From contig JODI01000072.1 in NCBI GenBank assembly GCA_000720805.1, forward strand, positions 1 to 42,384: a stretch of 42,384 bases of DNA. The letters run 5' to 3'. The stretch comes from Streptomyces violaceoruber (lineage in GTDB: Bacteria; Actinomycetota; Actinomycetes; Streptomycetales; Streptomycetaceae). Each line of letters begins with the position of its first letter. Within the stretch, counting starts at the first letter, position 1. Under the pieces are notes generated by a model. It did no database searches and was not told where the DNA came from. It worked only from the letters and a program-made list of their open reading frames with translations. This document shows positions 8,742 through 16,738 of the stretch, piece by piece. Both the position numbers and the translations under genes were made by a program.

Positions 8742-8772
8742 GCCGCACCCGGGAGTTGGACCCGGATGCGGC
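8742..8772 (-). terminator. Hairpin terminator after the second M4 protease gene
   Basis: GCCGCACCCGGG and CCCGGATGCGGC pair over 12 bp with one mismatch and a 7-nt loop, about 36 bp beyond the stop codon of the gene ending at 8808. The rest of 8594-8807 should hold the promoter of the first M4 gene; no clear -10/-35 pair is visible. Confidence 0.7.
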
Positions 8773-8807
8773 GTCTTGTCCTCGACGGCCTGTGAAAGGC
8801 CAGGGGC

Positions 8808-10874
8808 CTACGGGAAGGTGAGCTTCCAGCTGTTGATGTAGCCGGTGTCCCGGGCCGCGTTGTCCTGGACCCTCAACTTCCAGGTCCCGTTGGCGACTTC
8901 GGAGGACGCGTTCACCGTGTAGGTGGTGTTGATGTTGTCCGCGCTCCCGCCGGTGCCGTACGCCTTCAGCGTGTACGCCGTCCCGTCGGGGGCGACCAGC
9001 TGTACCTGAAGGTCACCGATGTAGGTGTGCACGATGTCGACCGCCACGGCGAGGTTCGACGGCGCGTTTCCGGTCCGCCCCGACACCGTGATCGAGGACG
9101 TGACCGCGGCTCCGTTGTCCGGAATCGATACGTCGGCCGCGTTCTCGAAGGAGGTGCCGCCGCCTCCGCCGCCCCCGCCGTCCGAGCGGGCACCGACCGC
9201 GACGCCCGCCCAGGCGTCCTGCACGGCCTTGTACTCGGCGCTCGTGGTGCCGTACAGCTCACCCGCCGCCGCCAGCGTCCCGGTGCGGGCCGCCGCGTAG
9301 TTGGTGGTCGAGGTGAACTTCGTGGTCAGCGCGCGGAACCAGATCTTCTCCGCCTTGTCGCGGCCGATGCCGGTGACCGGAAGGCCGTCCGCGGTGGGCG
9401 AGTTGTAGGTGACACCGTTGATGGTCTTGGTGCCGCTGCCCTCGCTCAGCAGGTAGAAGAAGTGGTTCGCCGGGCCGGAGGAGTAGTGCACGTCCACCGA
9501 GCCGATGCCGGAGTACCAGCTGTCCTTGGACGCGCCGTCCTTGCTGGGCTTGTCCATGTAGCGCAACGGGGTGCCGTCGCCGTTGATGTCGATCTCCTCG
9601 CCGATGAGGTAGTCACCGACGTCGGAGGAGTTGTTGGCGTAGAACTCGACCGTCGACCCGAAGATGTCGGACGTGGCCTCGTTCAGACCGCCGGACTCGC
9701 CGCTGTAGTTGAGGCCGGCCGTGTTGGACGTGAGCCCGTGCGTCATCTCGTGCGCGGCCACGTCGATCGAGGTCAGCGGGTTGGCGTTGCCCGAGCCGTC
9801 GCCGTACGTCATGCAGAAGCAGGAGTCGTCCCAGAAGGCGTTCACGTACGCGTTGCCGTAGTGGACCCGCGAGTACGCGCCCACCCCGTCACCGCGGATA
9901 CCGCTGCGGCCGTGCACGTTCTTGTAGTAGTCCCAGGTGAGCTGGGCCCCGTAGTGCGCGTCCGCGCCGGCCGACTCCGCGTTCGAGGCGCTGCCGTTGC
10001 CCCAGACGTCGTCGGGCCCTGAGAAGAGGGTGCCGGTGCCGGAGGTGCCCCGGTTGAGGTTGTACGTCTTGTGCCCGCCGCGCGCGCCGTCGGTCAGGTT
10101 GTACGTCGAACCGGACTGCGTGGTGGTCAGGTTGACCGTGCCCGAGTACACCGTGTTGCCGGTGCCGGTCTCGACGGCCTCCCACTCGTACAGCTTCGCC
10201 CCGGTCGCCGCGTCCGTGACGACGTGCAGCTCCTGCGGGGTGCCGTCGTGCTGGAAGCCGCCGACCACCGTCTCGTACGCCAGGGTCGGCTTGCCGTCGG
10301 CCGCCCAGATCACCTTGCGCGGGGCGCCGTCGACGTCGGGACTCTTGGCGTCCGCCGCCCGAGCCGCCTTGAGGGCCTGCGTCTCGGCCTTCGCCGCGGA
10401 CAGCTTCGCCGTGGTGGTGGCCGGCGCTATGGCGGCCCGGGTGGCCTTGACGACCGCCTCGGTCGCGTCGGCCTTCGTGCTCTCGACGACCAGGTCGCCG
10501 CCGAGGACGGGCAGGCCGTCGTACGTGCGCTCGTAGCGGGTGTGCAGCGTGCCGTCGCCGTCCTTGAGGACGTCCCGGACGACCAGCTTCTCCTTGGCGC
10601 CCAGACCCAGGTCCTTGGCGGTCCGCGCCTTGGCGGAGTCGGCCTGGCGGATCAGCTCGGCGCGCTGGGCCGGGGTCAGCTTCACCGACTCGGCGCCCGG
10701 CAGGACCTTGCCGGCGGCCGACGGTGCCTGCTTCGGGGCCGCGGTGGCGGCGCCCGACTGGACGGCCGCGGCGATCAGGGCGGAGACACCGACGAGGGCG
10801 ACGGCGGCGGCCCTGCGCCGGGCGGTGTGCGTGTGGGGGGTGCGGGGGGTGGGTCTGTGGGAGGAACTTCTCAA
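8808..10874 (-). CDS. Secreted M4 zinc metalloprotease with C-terminal proprotein-convertase P-domain
   Basis: About 688 residues. The signal region follows a His/Arg/Pro-rich N-terminus (THTARRRAAAVALVG). The propeptide and M4 domain are collinear with the neighbouring paralogue. The zinc site HEMTH starts at H375, and GGLNEATSD follows. A run of nine glycines then links to a C-terminal beta domain of about 115 residues beginning SIPDNGAAVTSSITVSG. It contains IGDLQVQLVAPDGT and ends SWKLTFP, which is the P-domain typical of secreted proteases. The paralogue at 6929 lacks both linker and P-domain. AAGGAG lies 6 nt before a TTG at 10874 and only 3 nt before a GTG at 10877; either may be the start. 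A longer open frame to 10994 lacks signal-peptide logic. Confidence 0.93.
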   Translation of the reverse strand: MRSSSHRPTPRTPHTHTARRRAAAVALVGVSALIAAAVQSGAATAAPKQAPSAAGKVLPGAESVKLTPAQRAELIRQADSAKARTAKDLGLGAKEKLVVRDVLKDGDGTLHTRYERTYDGLPVLGGDLVVESTKADATEAVVKATRAAIAPATTTAKLSAAKAETQALKAARAADAKSPDVDGAPRKVIWAADGKPTLAYETVVGGFQHDGTPQELHVVTDAATGAKLYEWEAVETGTGNTVYSGTVNLTTTQSGSTYNLTDGARGGHKTYNLNRGTSGTGTLFSGPDDVWGNGSASNAESAGADAHYGAQLTWDYYKNVHGRSGIRGDGVGAYSRVHYGNAYVNAFWDDSCFCMTYGDGSGNANPLTSIDVAAHEMTHGLTSNTAGLNYSGESGGLNEATSDIFGSTVEFYANNSSDVGDYLIGEEIDINGDGTPLRYMDKPSKDGASKDSWYSGIGSVDVHYSSGPANHFFYLLSEGSGTKTINGVTYNSPTADGLPVTGIGRDKAEKIWFRALTTKFTSTTNYAAARTGTLAAAGELYGTTSAEYKAVQDAWAGVAVGARSDGGGGGGGGTSFENAADVSIPDNGAAVTSSITVSGRTGNAPSNLAVAVDIVHTYIGDLQVQLVAPDGTAYTLKAYGTGGSADNINTTYTVNASSEVANGTWKLRVQDNAARDTGYINSWKLTFP

Positions 10875-10877
10875 CAC

Positions 10878-11184
10878 TGACTCCTTCTGCGTGGCCGCGG
10901 GTCGCGCGGCCAGGGGAGACCGGTCGGCGGGTGGGCCGTCCGGGCAGAGCAGGGGCGGTGCGGAAAACCTCGTGCGGGAGCTCGGCCGTGCCACAGCGGT
11001 GGGATCTGTGAGGTTGCTGTGGAGCAGCCGTGGGAAGAGTGGCAGCAGATCGCGGTTTCTGTCAGGGCCGCGTCAGAAACTTGGCCGGAACTGGTTCGTT
11101 GTCCGGGAGTTCACGTTCGGTATACGGACAGATCACCAGGGGGTGCCAGTACGGGGGCAGTGGTCGGGGACTCGGCGCCAGGGT
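10878..11184. other. Intergenic region upstream of the P-domain M4 protease
   Basis: These 307 bp hold the leftward promoter and leader of the M4 protease and the 3' end of the ABC gene unit ending at 11185. I see no gene, no convincing -10/-35 pair and no strong terminator hairpin. Confidence 0.4.
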
Positions 11185-12948
11185 TCAGTGATCCGGCCCG
11201 GAATCCCCATGCCACGACCGCCACAGCGCCGCGTACGCCCCGCCCGCCGCCACCAGATCCTCGTGCGTGCCGAGTTCCGTCAGGCGGCCGTCCTCCATCA
11301 CGGCCACGCGGTCGGCGTCGTGCGCGGTGTGCAGGCGGTGGGCGATCGCGATGACCGTGCGGCCTTCCAGTACGGCGGCCAGGGCGCGCTCGGTGTGCCG
11401 GGCGGTCGTCGGATCCAGCAGGGCCGTGGCCTCGTCGAGGATCAGGGTGTGAGGGTCGGCCAGCACCACCCGGGCCAGGGCGAGTTGCTGCGCCTGGGAG
11501 CCGTCCGTACAGCAACCGCCTTCGCCTAGAACGGCGTTCAGCCCGTCCGGCCGCTCCCGCACCCAGCTGTCGGCGCCCACCGCCGTCAGGGCGGACCACA
11601 CCTGCTCGTCCGTCGCGGCCGGTTCGGCGATCAGGAGGTTGTCGCGGACCGTGCCCAGGAACACGTGGTGCTCCTGCGTGACGAGGACGACCTGCCGGCG
11701 CAGCTGTTCCGGGCCGAGCCCGACGACGGGCACCCCGCCCACCGTCACCGCCCCGGTGCTCGGCGCGTCGACGCCCGCCAGCAGCCTGCTCAGCGTGGAC
11801 TTCCCGGCACCGGACGGGCCGACGACCGCCAGCCGCTCCCCGGGACGCACGGTCAGGTCCACTCCGTGCAGCACCTGGCGGCCCCGGTCGTAGGCATAGC
11901 GCACGTCGGTCACGTCGATGCGGTCGTCCGCCGGGGCTGCGGGGGAGCCGTGGTCCCCGTCGGTCCGCGGGGCGCCGGCCAGGCCCTCCACCCGGGCGAA
12001 GGAGGCGCCGCTGCTCTGGAGTTGTTCGATCCGGACCAGGATCTCGTCCAGCGGCCCCTCGAACTGCCGCAGATACAGCGCCGCCGCCACGACCGCCCCG
12101 AGACTCACCGTCCCGTGCGCGTGCAGCACCCCGCCGAGCAGCAGCACCCCCGCCACCGGGAACAGGTACGACACCTCGACCACCGGGAAGAACACCGAGC
12201 GCAGGTACAGCGTGTACAGGCGCCTGCGCCGGGACCGCTCCAGCGCCTGACGGTTCACCGCGACCCGGCGCTCCCGCAGCCGGAACGCCTCCACCGCGCG
12301 GGCCCCCGCCGCGGTCGCAGCGAGCGTCTCGGCGACCTCCGAGTTCGCCGCGCCCTCGGCGAGATACGCGTCCCGGGCGCGGCGCAGATACCAGCGCAGG
12401 GCGAACCAGATCGGGGTCAGGCCGAACACGGCCAGGGCACCGAGCAGCGGGTCGATCACGAAGACCGCGCCGAGCAGGAACAGTGCCTGCACGGTGTTGA
12501 TGAGCAGTTGGGGTCCGGCGTCGCGCAGCGTGGTGCCGACGGTGGCCACGTCCGCGGTCCCGCGTGCCGTCAGATCGCCGGTGCCGGCCCGTTCCACCAC
12601 GGACGCGGGCAGCGCCAGGGCCCGGTCGACGAACTCCTCGCGCACCCGCGCCAGCGTCCGCTCACCGAACCGGTGCCCCGCGTACCGCGCCCAGCGCGCC
12701 AGCAGCAGCTGCGCCGCCGCACAGACCAGGATCCCGAGCGCGGCCCGGTCCACCGCGTCGACACCGCCTCCGGCCCGCACCTCGTCGATGATCCGCCCCA
12801 GCAGCCACGGCCCGGCGAGCCCCGCCCCGGCGGCCGCCGCGTTCAGCGCGAGCACCCCGGCGAAGGCCCGCCCGTCGGCGCGCACCAGCCGCACGGAGGC
12901 CCGCCGGACGGCGCCGGGGTCGGCGACGGGAAGCTGTCCCCGGGTCAT
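11185..12948 (-). CDS. ABC exporter half-transporter, subunit with intact Walker motifs but degenerate signature
   Basis: A 587-residue membrane ATPase: about six transmembrane helices (residues about 25-300), then a nucleotide-binding domain. Walker A is intact (GPSGAGKST, K383) and so is Walker B (HTLILDEATALLD). The ABC signature, normally LSGGQ, is replaced by TDGSQ (T481-Q485). Its start ATG overlaps the stop of the upstream ABC gene (ATGA, 12945-12948), so the two are translationally coupled and should form a heterodimer. Combined with the partner's motif pattern, one composite ATP site is canonical and the other degenerate, as in known asymmetric exporters. The substrate is unknown; drug or lipid export is the usual role of the family. 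Confidence 0.92.
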   Translation of the reverse strand: MTRGQLPVADPGAVRRASVRLVRADGRAFAGVLALNAAAAGAGLAGPWLLGRIIDEVRAGGGVDAVDRAALGILVCAAAQLLLARWARYAGHRFGERTLARVREEFVDRALALPASVVERAGTGDLTARGTADVATVGTTLRDAGPQLLINTVQALFLLGAVFVIDPLLGALAVFGLTPIWFALRWYLRRARDAYLAEGAANSEVAETLAATAAGARAVEAFRLRERRVAVNRQALERSRRRRLYTLYLRSVFFPVVEVSYLFPVAGVLLLGGVLHAHGTVSLGAVVAAALYLRQFEGPLDEILVRIEQLQSSGASFARVEGLAGAPRTDGDHGSPAAPADDRIDVTDVRYAYDRGRQVLHGVDLTVRPGERLAVVGPSGAGKSTLSRLLAGVDAPSTGAVTVGGVPVVGLGPEQLRRQVVLVTQEHHVFLGTVRDNLLIAEPAATDEQVWSALTAVGADSWVRERPDGLNAVLGEGGCCTDGSQAQQLALARVVLADPHTLILDEATALLDPTTARHTERALAAVLEGRTVIAIAHRLHTAHDADRVAVMEDGRLTELGTHEDLVAAGGAYAALWRSWHGDSGPDH

Positions 12949-14756
12949 CCGACGACCTCCTCGGCGTCCGTGGGGAGTTCACCAGAGCCAGTGCCAGTGC
13001 CAGTGCCAGACCCAGCCCCAGAGCCAGCCCGAGTGCCGGTGCCGGTGCCGGTGCTGGGACCGGCGTCCGCGTCTCTCGTCACCAGCGCCCGGTACCCCGG
13101 CTCCTCCGCCAGCAGCCGCTGGTGGCTGCCGGTGGCCGCGACCTTCCCGTCGACCAAATAGTGCACGGTGTCCACACGGTCGAGCATCAGCGGGGACGTG
13201 GTGGTGACCACGGTCGTACGACCCCGGCGTGCCTCCCGCAGCCGGGACGCCACCGCCGCCTCCGTGTGCGCGTCCAGCGCAGAGGTCGGCTCGACGGCCA
13301 GCAGGACCTCCGGGTCGGCCAGCAGCGCCCGCACCAGCCGGACCCGCTGCCGCTGCCCGCCGGACAGGTTCCGCCCCTGCGCGTCGATCTCCGAGTCCAG
13401 CCCGTCCGGCAGGCCCCGCACCAGGTCCTCGGCCGCGGCGGCCCGCACCGCCCTCATGATCTCCGGGTCGGCCGGTTCCCCGCGGCCGCCGACCACCTCC
13501 CGCAACGTCCCGGCGAACAGGTCTGCCTCGTGGTCGGCGACCAGGATCCGGGCCCGGACCTGCGGCAGCGGCACCGCGTCCAGGCGTACCCCGCCCCAGG
13601 TCGCCGCCGAGGGCGTGTACCGGCCGAGCCGGTCGACGACGGCCGCCGCGTCCGCGGGCCGGGCCCCGGCCAGCGCGGTCAGCCGCCCCGGCGTCACCCG
13701 CACCCCGGACTCCGGGTCGTACAGCGCCGACGGCTCGGCGGGGGCCTCGCACGTGCCGCCGTCCGGCTCGGGCGTCACCCGCAGCAGCCGTACGACCCGC
13801 CGGGCCGCCACCACGCCCCGGCCGAGCTGGTAGCCCCAGTCGAGGAAGTACGCCACCGGGCGCACCAGCACCGCGACATAGCCGTACACCGACACCAACT
13901 GGCCCACGGTGAGCGTCCCCTGGGCCGCCATCCGGGCCGCCATCCAGGTCACCACCGCGAGGTACAGCGTGGGCAGCCCGACTCCGAGCGCCTGCATCCA
14001 GCTGGTGACCGCGCCGACCCGGTAGCCCTGCTCGCGCAGCCGCGTCGAGTCCCGTCGGAAGGCGTCGGCGACCAGGCCCTTGCCGCCGAGCCCGTTGAGG
14101 ACGCGCAGTCCGCCCGCGAGGTCGCCGATGCGTGCCGTCAGTACGCCCTGCCGCTCCCGGTACTCCGCCTCCGTGCCCTGCAACCGGAGCATCAACGGGC
14201 CGACGAGCACGGCCACCAGCGGCACCCCGAGCAGCACCACCAGCGTGAGCTGCGTGGACACGGTCAGCAGGAGCCCCGCGACCACCAGGTAGGCGACGAC
14301 CGCGCCGACGCCGGGCCCGATGACGGTGAGGGCCGAGCTGATCTGGTTCACGTCGCCGACCCCGATGGTCACGAGCTCCCCGGCGCCGACCCGCCGGGGC
14401 AGCGCCGCCCCCAGCCGCACCGCGTGGCCGAGGACGACCTTGACTGTGCGGAAGTTGGCGTCCATCCGCACCCGGGTCATCGTGCGGTGCCGCATGATGC
14501 TGAGCCAGGCGTTGAACGCCCCGACCGCCACCAGCACACCGGTCCACAGGGCAAGCGCGCCCAGGTCGTCCTTCTCCAACCCCTCGTCCACGGCTTTGGC
14601 CATCAGACAGGGCGTCGCCGCGAGCAGCGTCATCCACACGCTGGCCAGCAGCGCGCCCGCCGCCGACCGCCCCGGCTGCCGCAGCACCAGCCACCACAGA
14701 TACCGCCAGCCGCCCCGACAGTCGGGCGTACCCGGATCCTCGTACGCGTCGATCAA
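12945..14756 (-). CDS. ABC exporter half-transporter, subunit with lost Walker A but intact LSGGQ
   Basis: About 603 residues with an N-terminal membrane domain of six helices (one is [18 protein letters not shown]) and a C-terminal ATPase domain. Where Walker A should be, near residue 360, the sequence reads LTALAGARPADAAAVV, with no GxxGxGKS/T. Walker B reads VLLAVEPTSALD, so the magnesium-binding Asp is Val. The signature LSGGQ is intact at 464-468. This mirrors the partner gene at 11185. The C-terminus is a low-complexity Gly/Thr/Ser tail encoded by a hexanucleotide repeat. The only in-frame start near the family N-terminus (LIDAYEDPGTPDCRGG) is a TTG at 14756, preceded by GGGGG. It is the first gene of a two-gene operon. 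Confidence 0.9.
   Translation of the reverse strand: MIDAYEDPGTPDCRGGWRYLWWLVLRQPGRSAAGALLASVWMTLLAATPCLMAKAVDEGLEKDDLGALALWTGVLVAVGAFNAWLSIMRHRTMTRVRMDANFRTVKVVLGHAVRLGAALPRRVGAGELVTIGVGDVNQISSALTVIGPGVGAVVAYLVVAGLLLTVSTQLTLVVLLGVPLVAVLVGPLMLRLQGTEAEYRERQGVLTARIGDLAGGLRVLNGLGGKGLVADAFRRDSTRLREQGYRVGAVTSWMQALGVGLPTLYLAVVTWMAARMAAQGTLTVGQLVSVYGYVAVLVRPVAYFLDWGYQLGRGVVAARRVVRLLRVTPEPDGGTCEAPAEPSALYDPESGVRVTPGRLTALAGARPADAAAVVDRLGRYTPSAATWGGVRLDAVPLPQVRARILVADHEADLFAGTLREVVGGRGEPADPEIMRAVRAAAAEDLVRGLPDGLDSEIDAQGRNLSGGQRQRVRLVRALLADPEVLLAVEPTSALDAHTEAAVASRLREARRGRTTVVTTTSPLMLDRVDTVHYLVDGKVAATGSHQRLLAEEPGYRALVTRDADAGPSTGTGTGTRAGSGAGSGTGTGTGSGELPTDAEEVVG
12985..13056. repeat. Hexanucleotide microsatellite inside the ABC gene
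   Basis: Runs of CCAGTG and then CCGGTG units (some degenerate) encode Gly-Thr / Gly-Ser dipeptides in the C-terminal tail of the ABC subunit at 12945-14756. The 6-bp unit preserves the frame, so copy-number slippage would only change tail length. Confidence 0.8.
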
Positions 14757-15030
14757 CGTTCCCCCTGCAACGCTGCCCCCGACACCTGTGTAGGTTCCTC
14801 TTGATCGTTGGCACTGGCTCCTGCGGAAACGCTGAAATCCGGGCTTCGTGCGCAACGCTGGTGTCGGGCGGCGGTGCGCAATCTTGGTCCGGTGGGCGGT
14901 ATTGCAGGTTACCGAGGGTGATGGCGGTTGCCTATCGAACAAGTAGTGGTGGCTCAAGGGGCGGACGGATTCAGTCTGTTGAGATGCTTGCGGCCCGCCG
15001 TTCGCCCCATTCGACGATGTCCAACCCAGA
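14757..15030 (-). promoter_or_regulatory. Upstream region of the ABC exporter operon, with two GTGCGCAA direct repeats
   Basis: The leader of the leftward ABC operon. GTGCGCAA occurs at 14848-14855 and 14874-14881, 26 bp apart, about 90-125 bp upstream of the TTG start, and could be an operator pair. Beyond about 14960 the sequence leads into the transposase remnant, so the core/island junction should lie around 14950-15030. No gene is supported. Confidence 0.4.
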
Positions 15031-15261
15031 GAAGGCTTTCTCACCGAGACCACTACCGGCGAGACCCGGCCGACGATCCGCCGCGAACTCGACCGGCTCC
15101 ACCTCGGCACGTTCACCGGCCCCACCGGCCTGTTCCGCCAGGTCACCACCCTCACCAAGCCCCAGACCGACCTCCTGGCCAAGCTCGACATCCCCGCACC
15201 GAAGCAGATCATCGCCCTCGAACCCACACCCCCGCTGACCAGCACGAACACCAGCGCCTAG
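15031..15261 (+). pseudogene. Transposase C-terminal remnant (IS1634/IS4-like)
   Basis: An open stretch of 76 codons reads EGFLTETTTGETRPTIRRE, then LDRLHLGTFTGPTGLF and RQVTTLTKPQTDLLAKLDIP, ending in PAPKQIIALEP shortly before a TAG. This resembles the C-terminal end of transposases common in Streptomyces; I favour IS1634-like from memory and could not check. The frame is closed upstream (TGA at 14980-14982), so the body of the transposase is missing. It marks the left side of the island. The element is inactive. Confidence 0.5.
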
Positions 15262-15516
15262 AGAAACGCCTCTCAGGCGCACTCACCCATGTCCACGCAG
15301 GTCAGACCCCAGATTCGTGACTCCATGCCGCTGAATTACGCGGAACGCGGGACCGGGATTGACGAAACAGACAGGGGCACCCCCCGTTTCTTCAGCAAAC
15401 CCATCACCGACGCCACCGGCCACCTCCGCATGTCGCCCGAACGCTCCCACGACGACACCGGAACCATGCCTGAGCAGCGGAAACTCAGTGACCACATCCG
15501 GTATGACAACGGCTTT
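15262..15516. other. Non-coding stretch between transposase remnant and AraC regulator
   Basis: This 255-bp segment starts with a small hairpin (CGCCT / AGGCG near 15267) and probably contains what is left of the insertion-sequence end. No reading frame on either strand looks like a protein I recognise. It also contains the end of the leftward regulator's transcript. Confidence 0.35.
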
Positions 15517-16479
15517 TCAGCCGGCCGACGGGGTTGGGCTGCGCGCGAAGCGACGCGCTTCGCCAGGCGTCATCCCAAAGCGCTTCTTGAAGACCCGGCT
15601 GAAGTGGGCGGGGTCGGGGATGCCCCAGCGGCGACCGACCAGCAAGACGGGTTCGTCCACCAGCGAAGTCGTCAGGTCTCGATGAGCCCCCTGGAGTCGT
15701 TGCTCGCGCAGGTAGCCGACAATGGTCGTCCCGTCGTTGGCGAAGAGGCGATGCAGGTAGCTGAGGGAAACACCGCAAGCAACGGCGACGTCAGCGGGAG
15801 CGAGTGTGGGTTCGCCGAGGTGTCGCACGATGAACGACTTCGCCAGGGACAGATGTACGGACGGCGGGCTCCCCACCGCTCCTTCGCCGGACATGAACGC
15901 GACGCACAGACTGACCAGTGCATGCTGAACTGCGACCTGCTGGCTGGGGTCCGAAAGAGCCGCACTTCCGCCGGCCAGTGAGGTGAGCAGCGCGCCGAGC
16001 GCCGCGCCGACCCCATCCGTGAGGGGCGCAACCCGCGCCGTCCGATCGGCGAGCACCTTCTCGGGCAGCGGCAACAGCCGCTTGGGGAGGAGGCCGATGG
16101 TGAACTGGAAGGCTCCTGACGTCGCGAATCGGAACGGTCGTGAACTGTCGTACAGCACGAGGTCGCCGGGTTTCAGAAGCGTCGCCCGCCCGTCCTGCTC
16201 CATGTGGCAGTAGTGACCATGGTCCATGGACAAGACGTGTAGGACCTCTGGGTCGCCGGACCTGATGTCCGATGGGCGTCGCTCGAAGACATGCTGGCTC
16301 GCGCGAATCCGCCGCAGCCGGGTCTCGGCGATGGTCGCACCCGCGACGCGACCGTGCAGCTCGCTGACGGTTGGCTGCACGGCAAGAGGGACGAACTGGT
16401 CACAGACGCTGGAGCGCCAGTAATCCGTCCGCTCTGCGGTAGGTCGATTCGCAAGATCGATCTGGAACGAACCGGGCAT
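15517..16479 (-). CDS. AraC-family transcriptional regulator, probable activator of the nitrile/aldoxime genes
   Basis: A 320-residue regulator. Residues about 1-190 form an AraC-binding-like sensor domain (PTAERTDYWRSSVCDQFVPL, then LLKPGDLVLYDSSRPFRF). This domain type is common in regulators of amide and nitrile gene clusters. Residues about 205-315 carry the double helix-turn-helix: PADVAVACGVSLSYLHRLF, then LVGRRWGIPDPAHFSRVFKK and the closing FGMTPGEARRFA. It is divergent from the amidase across a 259-bp region with paired 25-nt direct repeats. Ligand and direction of control are inferred: an aldoxime, nitrile, amide or acid is likely. The ATG at 16479 lacks a strong ribosome-binding site. 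Confidence 0.9.
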   Translation of the reverse strand: MPGSFQIDLANRPTAERTDYWRSSVCDQFVPLAVQPTVSELHGRVAGATIAETRLRRIRASQHVFERRPSDIRSGDPEVLHVLSMDHGHYCHMEQDGRATLLKPGDLVLYDSSRPFRFATSGAFQFTIGLLPKRLLPLPEKVLADRTARVAPLTDGVGAALGALLTSLAGGSAALSDPSQQVAVQHALVSLCVAFMSGEGAVGSPPSVHLSLAKSFIVRHLGEPTLAPADVAVACGVSLSYLHRLFANDGTTIVGYLREQRLQGAHRDLTTSLVDEPVLLVGRRWGIPDPAHFSRVFKKRFGMTPGEARRFARSPTPSAG

Positions 16480-16549
16480 GGCTCATCGTCTGCTTCTCGT
16501 TCCGAACTCGTCAACCCCCGTTCGGGAGCGGCTCGGGGTCGAGATTGCC

Positions 16550-16574
16550 CGTGTCTGCACATGCCTTGACTGTG
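16550..16574. promoter_or_regulatory. Candidate operator half, direct repeat copy 1
   Basis: A 25-nt element starting CGTGTCTGCA and ending CTTGACTGTG. It matches the copy at 16651-16675 at 18 of 25 positions and lies about 70 bp upstream of the AraC gene start. Probably a regulator binding site. Confidence 0.45.
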
Positions 16575-16650
16575 GCGATCCAAATGCGCTCCAGGTCACT
16601 GTCCGCCGTTGACGCGGGCACTTCGGGGGTCGTTTGCTCCTCGGCCAGGA

Positions 16651-16675
16651 CGTGAGTGCATCCGCCTTGGCAGTG
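16651..16675. promoter_or_regulatory. Candidate operator half, direct repeat copy 2
   Basis: The second copy, starting CGTGAGTGCA and ending CTTGGCAGTG, lies 63 bp upstream of the amidase start. The two copies are 101 bp apart in the same orientation, each close to one of the two divergent genes, as for an AraC-type regulator acting on both promoters. Confidence 0.45.
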
Positions 16676-16738
16676 ACGCACCGAAGGTCTCACGTCGTCC
16701 GGGACGAAGAACCGTACGAACAAAGAGGAGAGCGGCCC

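Noticed and set aside
12985..13056. Hexanucleotide repeat as a phase-variation switch
   Set aside because: The unit is a multiple of three, so slippage would not shift the reading frame.
15283..15495. Small leftward open frame between transposase remnant and AraC gene
   Set aside because: No ribosome-binding site, no recognisable family, and it lies in likely insertion-sequence debris.
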